A DNA stretch of 64,000 bases from Stenopsyche tienmushanensis (GCA_008973525.1 WACJ01000404.1:62001-126000), one strand, 5' to 3'. Shown: positions 24,646 through 37,914, numbered from the stretch's first letter. The notes: generated by a model from the letters alone, not told the origin. A program made the numbers and translations.

Positions 24646-26330
24646 TTTTATAAATCATATGAAAAATAAATCTGAAATATATTTATCAACTTCATATAGA
24701 ATACCCTATTGGCAGACAGTGTAATGGCATGGACATGCCAATTAAAATGAATTGGTACATTAATACTGAACATGGATACGGACTGGAACGTGGAAGTCAA
24801 TTATATCAGCAGACGAGGGGGTTGGAATGACAAATGTATACGTCGGAAAATTTGAAAAGGTAAGCTGTAAATAAATCGATGCAAATTTATTGAAACGAAA
24901 CAATATTCTGGAAGCTTTCATTGAGCTTTTAAAACGAATAATAAGAAGTAAAACGGATATTTATTTTGGGAAAGCTTTTTTGTCGTTTAGAATCCGTCCA
25001 AAATATGTACTACCATCTATAAGTCCGATCAGATAAAGCGTAGATATTTAGCTTCAAATTTTTGCGAAGAACATTGCGGAAAGCAATAAATTATCATCCC
25101 CAAGACAAATGGAGGAAAGCAATCAGACTAGCGAGAAATTCATTTTTTACGACTTTATCTCTTCTAATCAGGGAAATGGATGATAAACGAGGTAAACAGG
25201 GAGGGAAAGTGTCGCAGTGCGATAGTGAAAGTGTGAGAATGGATGTTGCATCCAATCATCGAGCGGGTGGATGGGGCGTGGTAGTCTCTACGCGAAATAT
25301 TAATGCATGTGCGTCGTCATGACAACCAGTCCCGAATTTGGGAGAGCATTGCCCCTGGGGGGTGTCTAGCCGACCGACAGCCTCTGGACCAGTAGTCTTC
25401 AACTACAAAAGCATGAATGTTAACATGGAATTCATTAATATTTAAGATCCTTGAGCGGAAACCCGTGAATGCAACCCGAGCGCTAGAACCTCAACATACG
25501 AACACTTCTAATGCAACAAGTAATTATTTTAATTGGTTCTAATATTATGTATCGTACATATTGTGTTTTTATATAATTTTAATTCAATTTGCTTATAAAC
25601 ATTTAAGAAATGGGATAAAATATTCCCGTATTTTCGATTTAATATTAATTACTTACTAACTTAATTACTACTAATTAAGAACGTATTTTATATTAATTAG
25701 GAATATTTTGATCTAAATATTAAGATGTTTGCAAGTACGGATTTCTAGATTTACACTACAGCTGATGAGTCTAGGATGGAATAAAAAATTGGATCATGCT
25801 AAATTAGAAAGATGAGCTATTTTAACAGACAAGAAGCTTCTTTCTTTTATTTGTAGAAAGGTAATATTTTCGCAAAAATATATCCTCGACTTGCGAGCAA
25901 TTAGCCATAACTATTTTATCTAAATTTTTGAAGTACTTCTTTAGCATTTTTAGTTGGAAAGACGTGATTATATTTATCGTCAAAGAAACTAACCTTAATT
26001 TCCTGTTCCTGGATACAGAAAAGTTCTTTCAGCTTATGATGTTCCTGACGCAGATTCAAAGGATGGTGTAGTAATGGAATACGCCTACAGTAATATTGAA
26101 CTGATAGAGATAAAAGTTGATACCCAAACAATTGCGCTACGACTTCAATAGAATCGCTGATTGCCGAGCGATTTGGCAACGCCCTAGCGAGGAAAAGAGG
26201 GACTGGATTCCTTGCACTCCAGAAAGCCCTTTCCAATAGAATCAAAAAGGTTGTTTAGAGTAGTTTTCCACTGTCTCCCAAAGAAAGCTATTCAATATTT
26301 ACAAACCTCCCACACTCCCTATCGAGACGT
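24646..26330. other. Intergenic stretch with unassigned frames
   Basis: Contains an 86-codon plus frame (25062-25322) followed by a GC-richer patch, and a 109-codon minus frame (25916-26245) with no recognised domain. Neither has convincing splice signals or a close neighbour in a consistent frame, so neither is called as a gene. Confidence 0.25.
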
Positions 26331-26334
26331 TTAT

Positions 26335-26480
26335 TCAGGAAACCCGCTGGGTGAGCGTTCTAAATGAAACTCGGAGGTTATGCTATCTTCAATATCAAGT
26401 GAATAAGGAGGTGAATGTATGATACAGACGAGATGAACGTAGCCCCTTCCTGTGAATGGATATTGAAGAGGCCCATAATT
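26335..26480 (+). repeat. Short dispersed repeat E, copy 1
   Basis: The CGCTGGGTGAGCG...AACTCGGAGGTTATGCTATC TTCAATATCAAG arrangement is matched, with substitutions, at 41.83-41.91 kb (GCTGGGTGAGC...AACTTTGAGGTCATTCTACC TGCAATATCGAG). A further weak match to the part after it (TGAATGGATATTGAAGAGGCCC) lies near 49.11 kb. Confidence 0.35.
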
Positions 26481-27419
26481 CTGCAGTGGACTGATTGTGG
26501 CTGCACTATGATGATGATGAATGGATCTTTAGATTCATTTCCTTGAGTATTTGTACTTATATTTTTAACAGCAATAATGGCGCCAATCTGTCCCTTCGTT
26601 GGTATTGTGAACATTTTGTTCATTTTAAGGACGAAAACAATGAAAAAGATAACATTTTACCTGTTGCTAATAGCTAACTGTAAATGAGGATGAAGAAATG
26701 ATCCTAAGATAAAGCTAATTGAAAGCACACTATTTGAGGAATGGGCTTGAAACCTAAAAATATTTTACTAGGTATAAATAAACACGTTTCCCTAATAACA
26801 CATATTCCTTCTTAAAGTGTCATGTCTAATTCTAAAGGTTCCTAATGACTTAGAACTTAGACCATTTATCTTTTATACATATTTTGGTCTTGCTCAGCAC
26901 GAAATAATTCTACCTGTCGTTATTTAATGATTTATATAAGCTTTCGGTTTTGTTACAGCATAATAATATAATATTAATTGAGAATTTAATCATCGACTTT
27001 GATTCATTAATGTACTTGAATTGCTACTTAAATTATAGTCGTGGAATAGACTATAAAATGAGCTTATCATCATTATGGAATTCAATAATCTCTAGCTTAA
27101 AGCATATTAACGATTCTATAATTTGAGCAACACGATTCAATGCACGAGCATCAAGATTACAGATATTAAGGTATTAAGTTCGTTCTCAATGAGCCATGAG
27201 TTCCAACACGATTCTCTAATAAGAGACACAATAATTAAAAATTCAAACGTAATAACCATGCCCTATTATGTTATAGAAGTAGCTCAATTACTTCAAAATT
27301 ATGCTTGACCCGTGACTGTATAATCGTATTAATTTCTTATGCTAATTATTGAGTTGGATTCAGGCTAGCAACTATATATTATATAATGTATTGATTTATT
27401 TATTTTAGATAATGTGATG

Positions 27420-27797
27420 TCATTCACAAGTGTTTTGTTCTAAATATAGGGTGTTCGTGTACCGAAAGTTACGAAACCATGTCCCAAAGTTCACGTACCC
27501 GGTGCGTTGGAGCTTTTTTAGGGAGCTTTCGATTTTACCCCGAATGAAGTTCACGGTAATACAACGTATGCCGTACAATACAGATGTTGACATTAACCTG
27601 CACACCCATGTGCTTACCACTTTTAGACACCAACTATACCACGCCGGATGTAGCTGTCGACCTGGTGGTATCTTTGTGTAGATAAACACATCGTGTATCA
27701 TCACGCCTGTATCGTTATTCATATTCATGTAGGATGACCTTTCGAGCAGGATGGGTTGACGTTTCTTTATATAGATGCACCCCAACTGAGCGCACAC
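27420..27797 (-). other. Isolated 125-codon open frame, function unknown
   Basis: A minus-strand frame in a ~370-bp block that is clearly more GC-rich than its flanks. The product would be basic, with aromatic and Cys residues, and no signal peptide or membrane helix. I recognise no family. The block starts at TAGGGTGTTCGTGTACC, reminiscent of a transposon end, but no matching complement was found at the other side. It may be a horizontally acquired, transposon-derived or chance frame. Confidence 0.25.
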
Positions 27798-27799
27798 GC

Positions 27800-29214
27800 G
27801 ATAAAAATTAATTCAGGAATACTTTGAGATTGAACAGCCCGAAAAAGATTTCCCACTCCAAAGAGCATTATCCTGAAATAACGCCCGGGGGATGGATGAT
27901 GATCGCACAAAGAAGTTTCACTTCGGTTCAGTGATCCATGCAAATGACCAAGAAACCTTTACTTAACAAATACTAGCAACAAAAGGTTAACTTTTTCATT
28001 CATTCATAGCATGATTTTTTAAATTGAATTAATATTAATAAAAAAAATTAAAAAATAATTAGGAATATTGTCAGGCATTATTATTTTTTATTGCTTTAAA
28101 ATGAACATATAACAACCAAAAAAGAAGTTTTGGGAGGGACTTCCGCCGGAAAATAACATAGATGGAAACCTCATCTAATAATATTGCACGGTACGCTTGA
28201 GACTCGGGTGGGCGTTACGCATAGCTAAGTGACCATAATTTCAATGGGAATAAATATGTTTTTATATCAAACCGTTGATAATGGGATTTATGATTTAAAA
28301 TTTATGACGAAGAACGTATAGATCCTATATATATACTATTAAATTTCAACTAAATAACTAAAATATTTAAATAAACAAAGTAAGCATCCGAATAGTGAGA
28401 GATCAATGATTCGCATAATATTTGACTAAAATTGATATTTGTTACATTCAAGTTAAATATTTTTATTTGAATGAGCGTATATTATATTTGAATATAATCT
28501 CCATCAGAAATTTATCCAGGGATGAAAGATTTTATCTTCAAATTTCAATGATTAAAGAGTATAATTATATTTTATTGAATACCCAACATTATTAACGACT
28601 TCAATATCAAGATAATAGCTAACTATACTAAACATGTGATACATTAAAAATTTCAAAACATTTTCAAAAATATATAACATTGCTCAATTTGCTCACTTAA
28701 AAACGTGCGTTTCGTGCGGTACTTTTATATATACGTTCACGCAAAAACGCGTATTTTATAGTTTGAGCTTTTGATACGTAAAAAATAATTTATAAAAGCC
28801 ACATATTTTCTAGTTACGTTTGAAAAATGGCATTATACATATTTAAAATGTTGATAAATTATTGTAATTTTAAAATATTATTATTTTTTTCATTTGATTT
28901 AACTTTTTTTCTTGAAACACATTAGACCAGAATGTGTTAATAAATGCATTAAATTATGCAAATGAACAATAATTTGAATGGATAGTACAGTGTACTCTCG
29001 ATTATCCGGATTATAAGGCCATTCTCGAATTAGGTGTTATATACAAAGATCAAGATTAAAGAAATAAAACTCTTTAAAGCAATAGGGATGATGCTTGTAT
29101 CTTATCTACCAAAATAAAATGCCTGTTCTCATATTTTAATTACTTTGGTTTTCAAAACAACCGAGCTCACAACGAGAGTAAGATGGCACATGGCTTGATT
29201 GCTAAAATTTTAGC
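27800..29214. other. AT-rich intergenic stretch
   Basis: No gene, RNA or complete element was recognised. A single pogo-like terminus, CAGTGTACTCTCGATTATCC at about 28989, stands alone without a partner. Confidence 0.3.
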
Positions 29215-29216
29215 GT

Positions 29217-29540
29217 GTATGGTAGGATGACCGCGTATTTGCGAGCGAATTCCAGTGATTCAGAAAGAGCAGTCTTGAGCGCTGCTAAATATACATTCTC
29301 GATAGCATAAAATATCCGATCATTTCTTCAAGTAAACATAAACAACACACTTGAAATCGATTCATTGTATCATTCACACATCATTATTAGCCGATGAATT
29401 TGGGTTAACAATCTATACAATCATGCGACGTACGCAGGAAGCTCTCCGTCTTTGTCTCTCTCCGAGCTCAGCGTACAAAAGGGGCTCTTTTTGAATCACT
29501 GGAATTCGCTCGCAAATACGCGATCATCCTACCATACAGA
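29217..29540. mobile_element. Fold-back copy of family A MITE (A11)
   Basis: Both ends are the same A-type left terminus in opposite orientation: GTATGGTAGGATGACCGCGT ATTTGCGAGCGAATTCCAGTGATTC at 29219-29265 and its near-perfect complement at 29490-29538. Between them lies reversed family A body (AACACACTTGAAATCGATTC, ACAATCATGCGACGTACGC). The ~50-bp arms differ at about two positions, so this copy could extrude a long hairpin. No other copy in the window has identical ends. Confidence 0.75.
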
Positions 29541-32500
29541 TTAACTATGAGCGCTTTCCTTAATTAATAATGAGTATTAAAATTATGAAATAAAAATTTG
29601 TATTGTAAATATGATATTACATTCGAAACCAAAAAGAAATTTGATGATTTGGATTATTAACGTATTGCAGCAAGGACGGTGACAATAATAAAATAAGACG
29701 ATCATAAGCAATAGAACTGTAAGAGGATTTCACCAGCGATTTGAAGCAGTGAGTGACTGTGAGAAAACAAGTATATTTTCGCAGAATATAATATGTTATT
29801 GTATTATTGTATCAAATTAATCATTTATAAATTTAATTGCTTAATAACCATTAGTATTTTGCGCATTGACACAAGATTTCATCACATAATTAAGCTATGG
29901 CGATAGTACTATAATTTAAACCTGTCCAAGAACAAACTCATTATACACTGGGTCATAAAAATTTGTCTTAGCATAGGTAAAAACCTATTTAAATTAACAT
30001 AATAATAAGAGTTCAAGATTTAACTCATTATACCAACATTTGATCTGATTTAATTTGAGAAATATTTAAGAAGAATACATACAACTTTTAGTATTTAAAG
30101 AACATTTGCACATGGGGTTTGTTTTAAAATTTTCCTATAAGCATGGTCACCCTACAGAAGCATCAAGACGCTGATAAGGGAAAGTAAACAGAAAGCGTCG
30201 TGCAGGCGTATTTGGCAGTGGCTCGTGAGCCTTTAGGCATGGAAGTCGTGTCGAATATAATTTATAATTATTTTATTTATTATGATTTTATTTGAGCAGA
30301 TTTGAACTTAAATTAAACTAAATATTAGTATTAAATACAAATAAATTTAATAATCAGTGAATATGTTATAACTATGATTTGGATGTTTCGCATGGATCAT
30401 CAGACAAAGGGCAGGTATGATCGATCCTATCGATAAATATTTATTTAAATACATTTTAATTGAGATTATTCAATATTATCACGATCATTATACGAATAAA
30501 ACAATTTAATATCAAACGTAAAAGTAGCTTTCATTGAATGATTATATCGATCGACCTTGATGTATGCATAAATTTGTTTCAATTTCTAATGATTTATTTT
30601 TTCAAATATCGCCATGATATTGAAGCATACCTAATCTATGATTATATATATGAAAATAACGGTAAAATTTATATTCGTTCGTGACCCAATATACGTTTTT
30701 ATTGTCAATCCACGAAACATGCAATTAACCCATCACACTAATGTATCCTCTGCATGATGAGTCTATGAAAGTATAGTGATTTTTATTGGAAACAATCTAT
30801 TTTTATGCGTATATATACACATAAAATCAAACACAAATCTGAATTTGCTTCAAATAATCGGGTTAAAAGATTATTTGGATGATCCTTTAGCTTTGGTGCA
30901 TTTGTAATGTGAGACCATTGGATCGCATTTCAATGGTTCGAAAAATACAAAATTCCACACACGAAGAATCTATATGCTATTGATTTTATTGTGAGCATTT
31001 AAACAGCGATTTAATCAATGGTTAATATTTAGAAAATGGTATATTTGTGTGGATGGAATGATTTATGACGACTCTGTATATGCACCCTATGTAAACGCTG
31101 CTCAAGGGAGTGTGTAATTCGATTTATTATTTTTCCACAAAATTTGGGGCTGAATATTTTGAAATAGAAAGCCACTTTATAAGGGACAGTTTTGTGTAGA
31201 AAATTCAATGTAAACTGAAAAATTATATAAATAATTCCCAAGTTTATATGAATAACATGACTTGATTTACGCGATTTCTTATTTATTTGATATGTGTCAC
31301 TAGTATCAAAATATGTAATAAAATTAATCATTGCTGAATCCCCGATTTATGATAATTTGTTGATATTTTCAATTGGAGAAGCTCGATTAGCCATATAAAT
31401 GATGTGGCTGAATGTGTTAAGCCAAACGATTAGGCTGTAATTCAATTTCTCCCGCCATGTAACATCTTATTCGGCCTCGGTTACTTCCGTACTATTAAGC
31501 TTCCAGTTTCCCCAAGCAATAATTTTTAATTAAACATTTAACCCCATCTTGTTTCCTAGGCTTTGTTACATTGTAAACTCGATCGCTCACTTGACAACGC
31601 TAGGAAGGGTGCGAACAAATAAGGAAAATTACATTTCACCCCGTCTAATCGCATCCCCTTGTTGATCTTTTGTTCCACGCTGCAGATTATTTGCAGCATC
31701 CGAATTTTCTCCGCGTTCATCCCTTTTTTCGGCGATTCGGGGTCAAAGACCGTCCTATTGACTGAAGCCATTTTCCACGTGGCATTTCCCTGCGCTAGTA
31801 GGTTAATAGGGTCACGTGACCCCAAAACAGCCCTTAAGTCGCAAATAAGCGAAACACACAAACAGTCCACATACCTACGAAGACGAATTCGCTGAAGAAA
31901 TAATCTATTAAGTCGTGTCTGACAATCTATCGAATAACATCGACGTTATCTGCCATTTTATTGCGTTCAATTCTATCTTTGTTTCTATTCTAACATAGAC
32001 AAACAGACTGACATTGTACCCGCTGTAATGATCACCTGCTCCTTGTGTTGACACACGTTCATAATTTATATTGCTCAAATAAAAATGATATCACACCGTC
32101 ATTGGTGTTATCATGATGTTTCTGACATCTAGTAGGCGATCTCGAAGTCAAATATTTAATCGAGATATGAATGGTGCAACAATGATACGGCTTGTTGCAC
32201 AAACGCTGTAATATTTGATTAACTTAATGAAACGTAGTTTTCCAAAGCTATTCTAAGCGATCTGAGCACATCCTTGTTTTCTTACAGCCTTCTTTTAATA
32301 CTAAACACAGATATTTTTTATCAACTGGACTATTGCACTTTTCGTCCATGAGATCTTACACATTTTAGATTTTTAAGGACTACAAATATGGTTTCATTTT
32401 AAATATACTTTTCTGATGGATGGATTGGATTTCGTTCAATTTATATGCTATTTTTTGTGGAAATAGTGATTGATTTTTTTCTTTTTAGTACTAATGAAGT

Positions 32501-32950
32501 TATTATTACAATATCATTGTTGTGGTTGTAAATTACAATGAAATATATACACTCTAAATATTTTGAATAAGGCGCATTTTAATTAAGTGAAATTTTGAAA
32601 AAAAAATCGATTTTTATTTTATTTTAAATTTTGAAAGTACATATCTTCAAAAATGTTATATCGAAATTTCATAAAGATCGGACGAGTCTAACTACATTTT
32701 TGGGCGACCGTTAGGTGACTACCTGAGAGCACCCGGCTGCATACGTATTGTTCAGACTCATGGTGCAAGTATTATACAAGAAAGTAGTGAAAAACAATCA
32801 GATATAAACTTTTAAACATCCTTCTGCTCTAGCTGAGGATGTTCACGAGGTTTTGAAACCGATTTATTAAGATCTTCGGACAAAATACCCAAAATAACAA
32901 CGAGTGTTTCAACAGCTGTTTCTGGGCAATTTTTTTGCAACCAAAACTTT
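29541..32950. other. Intergenic stretch
   Basis: AT-rich. A GC-richer segment at about 31.55-31.88 kb carries overlapping open frames on both strands (104 codons minus, 78 codons plus) without a recognised motif; it could be a non-coding exon or a decayed element. Nothing else was supported. Confidence 0.25.
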
Positions 32951-32969
32951 AAACGCCTTTATCTCAAAA

Positions 32970-33305
32970 CAAGGTTTTTCGGTGGCTTGTTGTTGAAATT
33001 TCGGAAACTATCCGGCCGATTGTCATGAAATTTGAATGACATATTCTTCATAGTTATAGCTATAGCGCATATGATCAGATTTTTGAAATTTTGATTTTAA
33101 GTAATTTTTTTTATAAAAAACTGCAAAAAAACGCGTTTTTTTACTTTTTCGTAAAACGTGTGCCATTTTGTTATTTTCGCAAATATCAAAAATCTGATGA
33201 TATGCGCTATAGCCACTGATATACTGAATCTAAAACTGTTTTATTTTTTTGTTTCAAATGACCCATCTCGGAGATACCATCAACAAGCCACGAACATAAT
33301 ATTTC
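32970..33305. repeat. Large imperfect palindrome (fold-back repeat)
   Basis: The left arm GGTGGCTTGTTG...AGCTATAGCGCATATGATCA GATTTTTGAAAT is mirrored on the right by ATATCAAAAATCTGATGATA TGCGCTATAGC...ATCAACAAGCCACGA. Arms are roughly 120 bp and imperfect, with an AT-rich centre at about 33.09-33.18 kb. A non-autonomous fold-back transposon is likely; no target duplication was identified. Confidence 0.6.
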
Positions 33306-33489
33306 TACACGGGTTTTTCGATGCTACTGTTTTATTATAATAATTGTTCAAAAAAATTTTTTTTTTTTCATTTACTTGAAAGATGTGTTTATTACATAAG
33401 ATCCATTTTATCTCATAATTTTAAGCGAAAATCCTCGAAAAAAAATTCGTGAAAATAGCCTATTTTTGAGGCGCCTAAAGTGAGAAGAC

Positions 33490-33773
33490 GCCTTAAACGT
33501 AGATGCTATATTTGTATATCCGCTACTTGTCGTCCGCACAAATCAACTTATCTTTCAGGATCCCGCAGCCTGTATAAAGCTTGTATATTAATAAATACAC
33601 ATTGTTGATAGTATACAATATTCATTCATTTCTTCGCACAAATACAATCATACGATGTACGCATGACACTCTCTGTCTCCCATTTACAATCTCCGAACTC
33701 AATGTGCAAGAATGTTCTTTCTAAATCACTGGAATTCGATCGCCAATGCGCGACTGTACTTCTAAAGGATTAA
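33490..33773 (-). mobile_element. Family A MITE, copy A12
   Basis: Body in reverse (TATATCCGCTACTTGTCGTC, AATACACATTGTTGATAG, ACAATCATACGATGTACGCA) ending in the A4-type left terminus ACTGTACTTCTAAAGGATTAA at 33773, with a small TCGC/GCGA hairpin. The right end has decayed to GCCTTAAACGTAG. Confidence 0.7.
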
Positions 33774-34544
33774 TAATTTTTGTATAGAGTAAATGCGTCA
33801 AAAAATGCTCTTATGTTGATAGTAGGCAAGTTATGGAACGGGGCGAACGAAATCAATTGGAAGAATAAAATGTATCTATTTCAAATATGCTATTATGAAT
33901 GAGCCTACTATCAAAATTATACAATCGTATCTAAGTGTCGAATATAGCCACTTTATCAAGAGATAAGGCGTTTCGGTGTTCCTTATCAATAGACATTTGG
34001 ATTAAAATACATACATTATATTGATTAGGTTTATCAATATTTGCCCAATTAAAAAATGTATGCATATCATTTGAGAATTTATAAAAAAAATCTAATAAAA
34101 ATAAATAAATAGTTTTCTTTAACCGTTTGACGTATACGTCTTGAACAACAATTTTCGCAATCTATGAACGTATAATTAGGATTAAACCATTGCTAAAACA
34201 CACAATTATTATTCCTTCATATTGTTTTGAATCAATGACATTGATTGTTTGTCAATAGCGTTATCTGCCTCATGTCAATATTCAGCGTAATGGGAGTGAG
34301 AAGTACTTGTTCTCAACCTTTTTATTGCTACAGAGGATCGTATTCAATTTTTATTATATTATATTCAACTTGTGTGTATGGGGTGATTCCGAGGTTTACA
34401 AATTTGCGAAAATTACACAAATATTTAACCACAATTTACAAAAATGTGCACATTTACAAAATCACACAAAAAATATTTACGCTCTGTTTTGTGCGTCTTT
34501 TTGTCTAATAATTTAGTACAAAATGAATTATTATAAAAATTGTA

Positions 34545-34775
34545 AAAAACACGTTTTTTTTGGGGTTAGGAAGGGTCTTTGTTAGGTTTCACGCATAGAC
34601 CCTATGTCCTAAGTGTCGGGGTTGACGAATTTTTTTTTAACATTTTGAAAAAATACCCAAAATTTCACCTTTAAATCATCATAACTATTTAATCTGTGGT
34701 CATAATAGTACGAAATAATTATTTTTGTATTTTGCAATATGTTTTTGATCTAAATAAATCATTATTTTATGCAAT
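34545..34775 (+). repeat. Family C repeat, partial copy 2
   Basis: TTTTTTGGGGTTAGGAAGGG, GTTTCACGCATAGACCCTAT and CCTAAGTGTCGGGGTTGAC match one arm of the fold-back element at 4.3-4.6 kb, followed by the shared TTTTGAAAAAATACCC and TTTTGTATTTTGCAATATG blocks. No terminus was found. Confidence 0.45.
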
Positions 34776-37160
34776 CGGTTTAAAGAAAATTATTCATAAG
34801 CTTCCAAAGTCACATAAAATGTGCAAACGAATGAGAAATGTCTTTAAACCTTGCCTTTAATGTTTAGTTTTAAAAAGTTTTCTAGATTATACCCTTTCCA
34901 ACGATATGCTACATTTATAAAAATCATTCAATAAGTCGTTAAACTTGAAGAGGGATCTCCAAAGAGGCACCTTTGTCGTGTAAATTTTGGTAGCCCTAGA
35001 CAAAGAAATCCATTGGTGTCAGATCTGAAGACCGTGCGAGCCACGGAACAAGAGAATTTTGATATTAAAAATGAACAATCCAGAATTAATATATTATATT
35101 ATAAATCCATCTCATAATTCATACAATAAAAAAATGAGGAAATTTGCGACATAGCTTTTTATTGCGTCTAAATAATATCCTTAAATTTGATAAATAAGTT
35201 TGTCCTTCATTCCACTGCCAATTATCATTTTCTAAAAATACGAATTTCATCTATTATATACTATATTTGCATGTTATCTCTGATATTTAAATCCAACTGA
35301 TAGATTTGTTTGATACTTAATTTATTTTATTAATATTCTTGAATAGATTTATGAAAAAAATGAGATTTAATATATTTTTGCATTAATTTAGTATTCATTG
35401 TTAGGCTAACGTTTGGCGTTAATGGGATTAGATAAACATATAGTTAAAGATGTATCTTCCACTTACATCTTGATATATATAATATTATATAAACACAGAC
35501 TGAAACAAAAAATAGTTTTGTAGAAATGGATGCAAAATTCAGTGCAATTTATTAGTTATTTTTAATCACAATACTTCAAAAATGGATTTAGACTTATTTC
35601 TAATATCAGATCAATTATTTCAAAAAGGTCTAATTTAAGAGGATTCTGTACCATTAAAGATGAAATCATCAGCACTTTGAACATACAGATTCATCAATAT
35701 GACCCTTTGCTTCAATTCAATGTCATTTCTGCTATTTACAAACGTAAATAAATTTATTCCAAGATCAAAGATCAAATCATCGTGACTATTTTTATTGCCC
35801 TCTAGGTCTGTTTTGGCAAATGTCAACACCGGTCCTGTTAACTTATATGGATAGTATACGATACAATATACAAACAATCAATTAATATTCATTTTACAGC
35901 CATATGGTATCCATGTAAGTCTGGTAACCAGAAATGTCACCGCATTTTCCTTACACAATCAATTCCTAAAACCGGTTCTAAGACATTTGAAAAATATTGC
36001 CCATAAATATAAGGACTCAGGCGGTATAAGTAGTATGCATATAGTTTCGACAGATTCGCATAGGACTTAAACATTGGAATTGCGTTTTTAAGGATTCGAT
36101 TATCCTCATCCGTGCAGCATTTCCGTCATAATTGATGCCGATCAATAATGGACGATTGTCGGCGATTAGGTCAAAGTCAGGACAATAAATAGCCATGGCA
36201 ACAGAGCATGTCAGCAATTCATTGATGAACTTGTCCGATGTAATGGGTACACAAAAATATCGTATGTCAATGCTGAACATATATTTCCATGAAAGTAGAT
36301 CAAATATTTGGAGAGCTAATATCGAGCTGAAGTTTCCTATGATAATCTTTTTTCAATACGATGTCGTTTTAACATTTGAATTGATGATTAAATTTGTAAA
36401 TTTATGAATGAAATCATCTTACAAATATTCCGGTTTTAAGGGTTAATCTGGTCTTAAGACGGGATCTACTGCTATTGGAGTTACAGAAAACTCAAGGATT
36501 TTTGTTAGGTGGCATCAATTGACAATTAGAACATCGCCGGACATGTCCATCGCTTCCCGAACAGATCTAATCGACTTAAATCTCTTGATTATGTTACCTT
36601 AGATCCGATTATATAAGATTATATAAGATAAATATGCCAAAGTAATCAAATAATTTTCCATTAATGAGACCATTTTCAAGTCTTAAAAACATGGTCGCTA
36701 TTTAAATCTCCTGTGATATTTGCGCTACAAATTCAAGCACTTAATTATGGAGACTACCGTAGGCGTTCTTAAATTGGCTCAATTATGTGCTTTTATTTTT
36801 AATTCACATTTCAATCATTAGCTCAATCGCATTCACTTTTGACATTGTCCCGAACGTTTTCACGGAAACACAAAAGACGGAAATCTAATCAAATTGCATT
36901 TACTAGAACTGTATAGAAAATGTATTCTTTTAGAAATGAATATTATTCAATTCATGGAAGATTTTCTAAGTAAATCTATTTGTTAATATCATGTTGTCTT
37001 AACCGTATAGTATTAAAAATATTCGCAATTTCTACAAATACACTTTTTTTCAAAAACTAATTTACGTGTTGGGAAGGTCTAAATAAAAATAATTTTAATG
37101 GATTTTTGTATAAAATGAAAAATGGCAGATCTGAGAGATGTTTCAGGTTTTAATGATGAT
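34776..37160. other. Intergenic stretch with short unassigned frames
   Basis: AT-rich. Minus frames of 80 codons (35635-35877) and 87 codons (36017-36280) lie close together but show no recognised motif or splice relationship. No RNA gene or complete element was found. Confidence 0.25.
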
Positions 37161-37163
37161 ATA

Positions 37164-37914
37164 CACTCAAAATTGTTTTTGTGCGATTTTTTTTATGCGA
37201 TTTCGAAGTTATGCGTTTTTTTTTAATTTCATAAAGAGTACGTATCGAGATATTTTGGGTAAAATAGGAAATAAATCATCAACACTAACCGAAATTTGGA
37301 AAAAAAATATCCTCTATTATTTCTATCAGATTTATGTCAAAATTTATTTTTTTATTATTTAAAAGTAGTTAAATCTGTGACAAAATAAAGCTAAAAAATG
37401 ACTTGACCGATTTTTTTTAAACAGTCACCACTTTGAGTTTTCTTTTTTTGAGCTAGGGATTTTAGTGACATCTTTACCAATTATGAGTTTTATTGTTGGA
37501 AAGAGAACTGACACTGAGTATACTATTTCTTCCGAAGAAGACAGCGATTTTGGATCATATCGAAAATCGTAACGAAAATTATCATACAGCGATGATAGTT
37601 TGTAATTAAAATAATTAGTATTTCTCTAGTGGAGGTCTGGCATTTGAAATGCCAGATGTTAGACATCCTTAAAATTTAACCAATGATGCAATATATCCTT
37701 TAAATTTTACCAAAAAATGTTATTTTTTAATTGCCTTATTGTTTTCCTGTTTTTTATTAACTTTTTTTATGCGATTTTTTTATATAGCTGTTTCAAAGTT
37801 ATGCGATTTTTAAAATCCATGGAACGCATCTTCACTTTTTTTTATGTAAGTCACAGCCTTTTTTGTGCGATTTTCCGCGGGACGTAAACTACCGCACAAA
37901 AAAAGATTTAAGTG
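37164..37914. mobile_element. Pogo/Tigger-like non-autonomous DNA element
   Basis: About 750 bp between TA dinucleotides. The left end CACTCAAAATTGTTTTTGTG CG pairs with the right end whose complement reads CACTTAAATCTTTTTTTGTG CG. Subterminal repeats TATGCGATTT and GTTATGCG recur inside both ends, as in pogo/Tigger elements. The centre holds a short Asp/Glu/Ser-rich frame (37482-37570) but no DDE transposase. Superfamily is inferred from ends and TA target. Confidence 0.6.

Noticed and set aside
37138..37362. 74-codon plus frame at the start of the pogo-like element
   Set aside because: It overlaps the terminal repeat and T-rich subterminal region, and its Phe/Ile-rich product reflects base composition.
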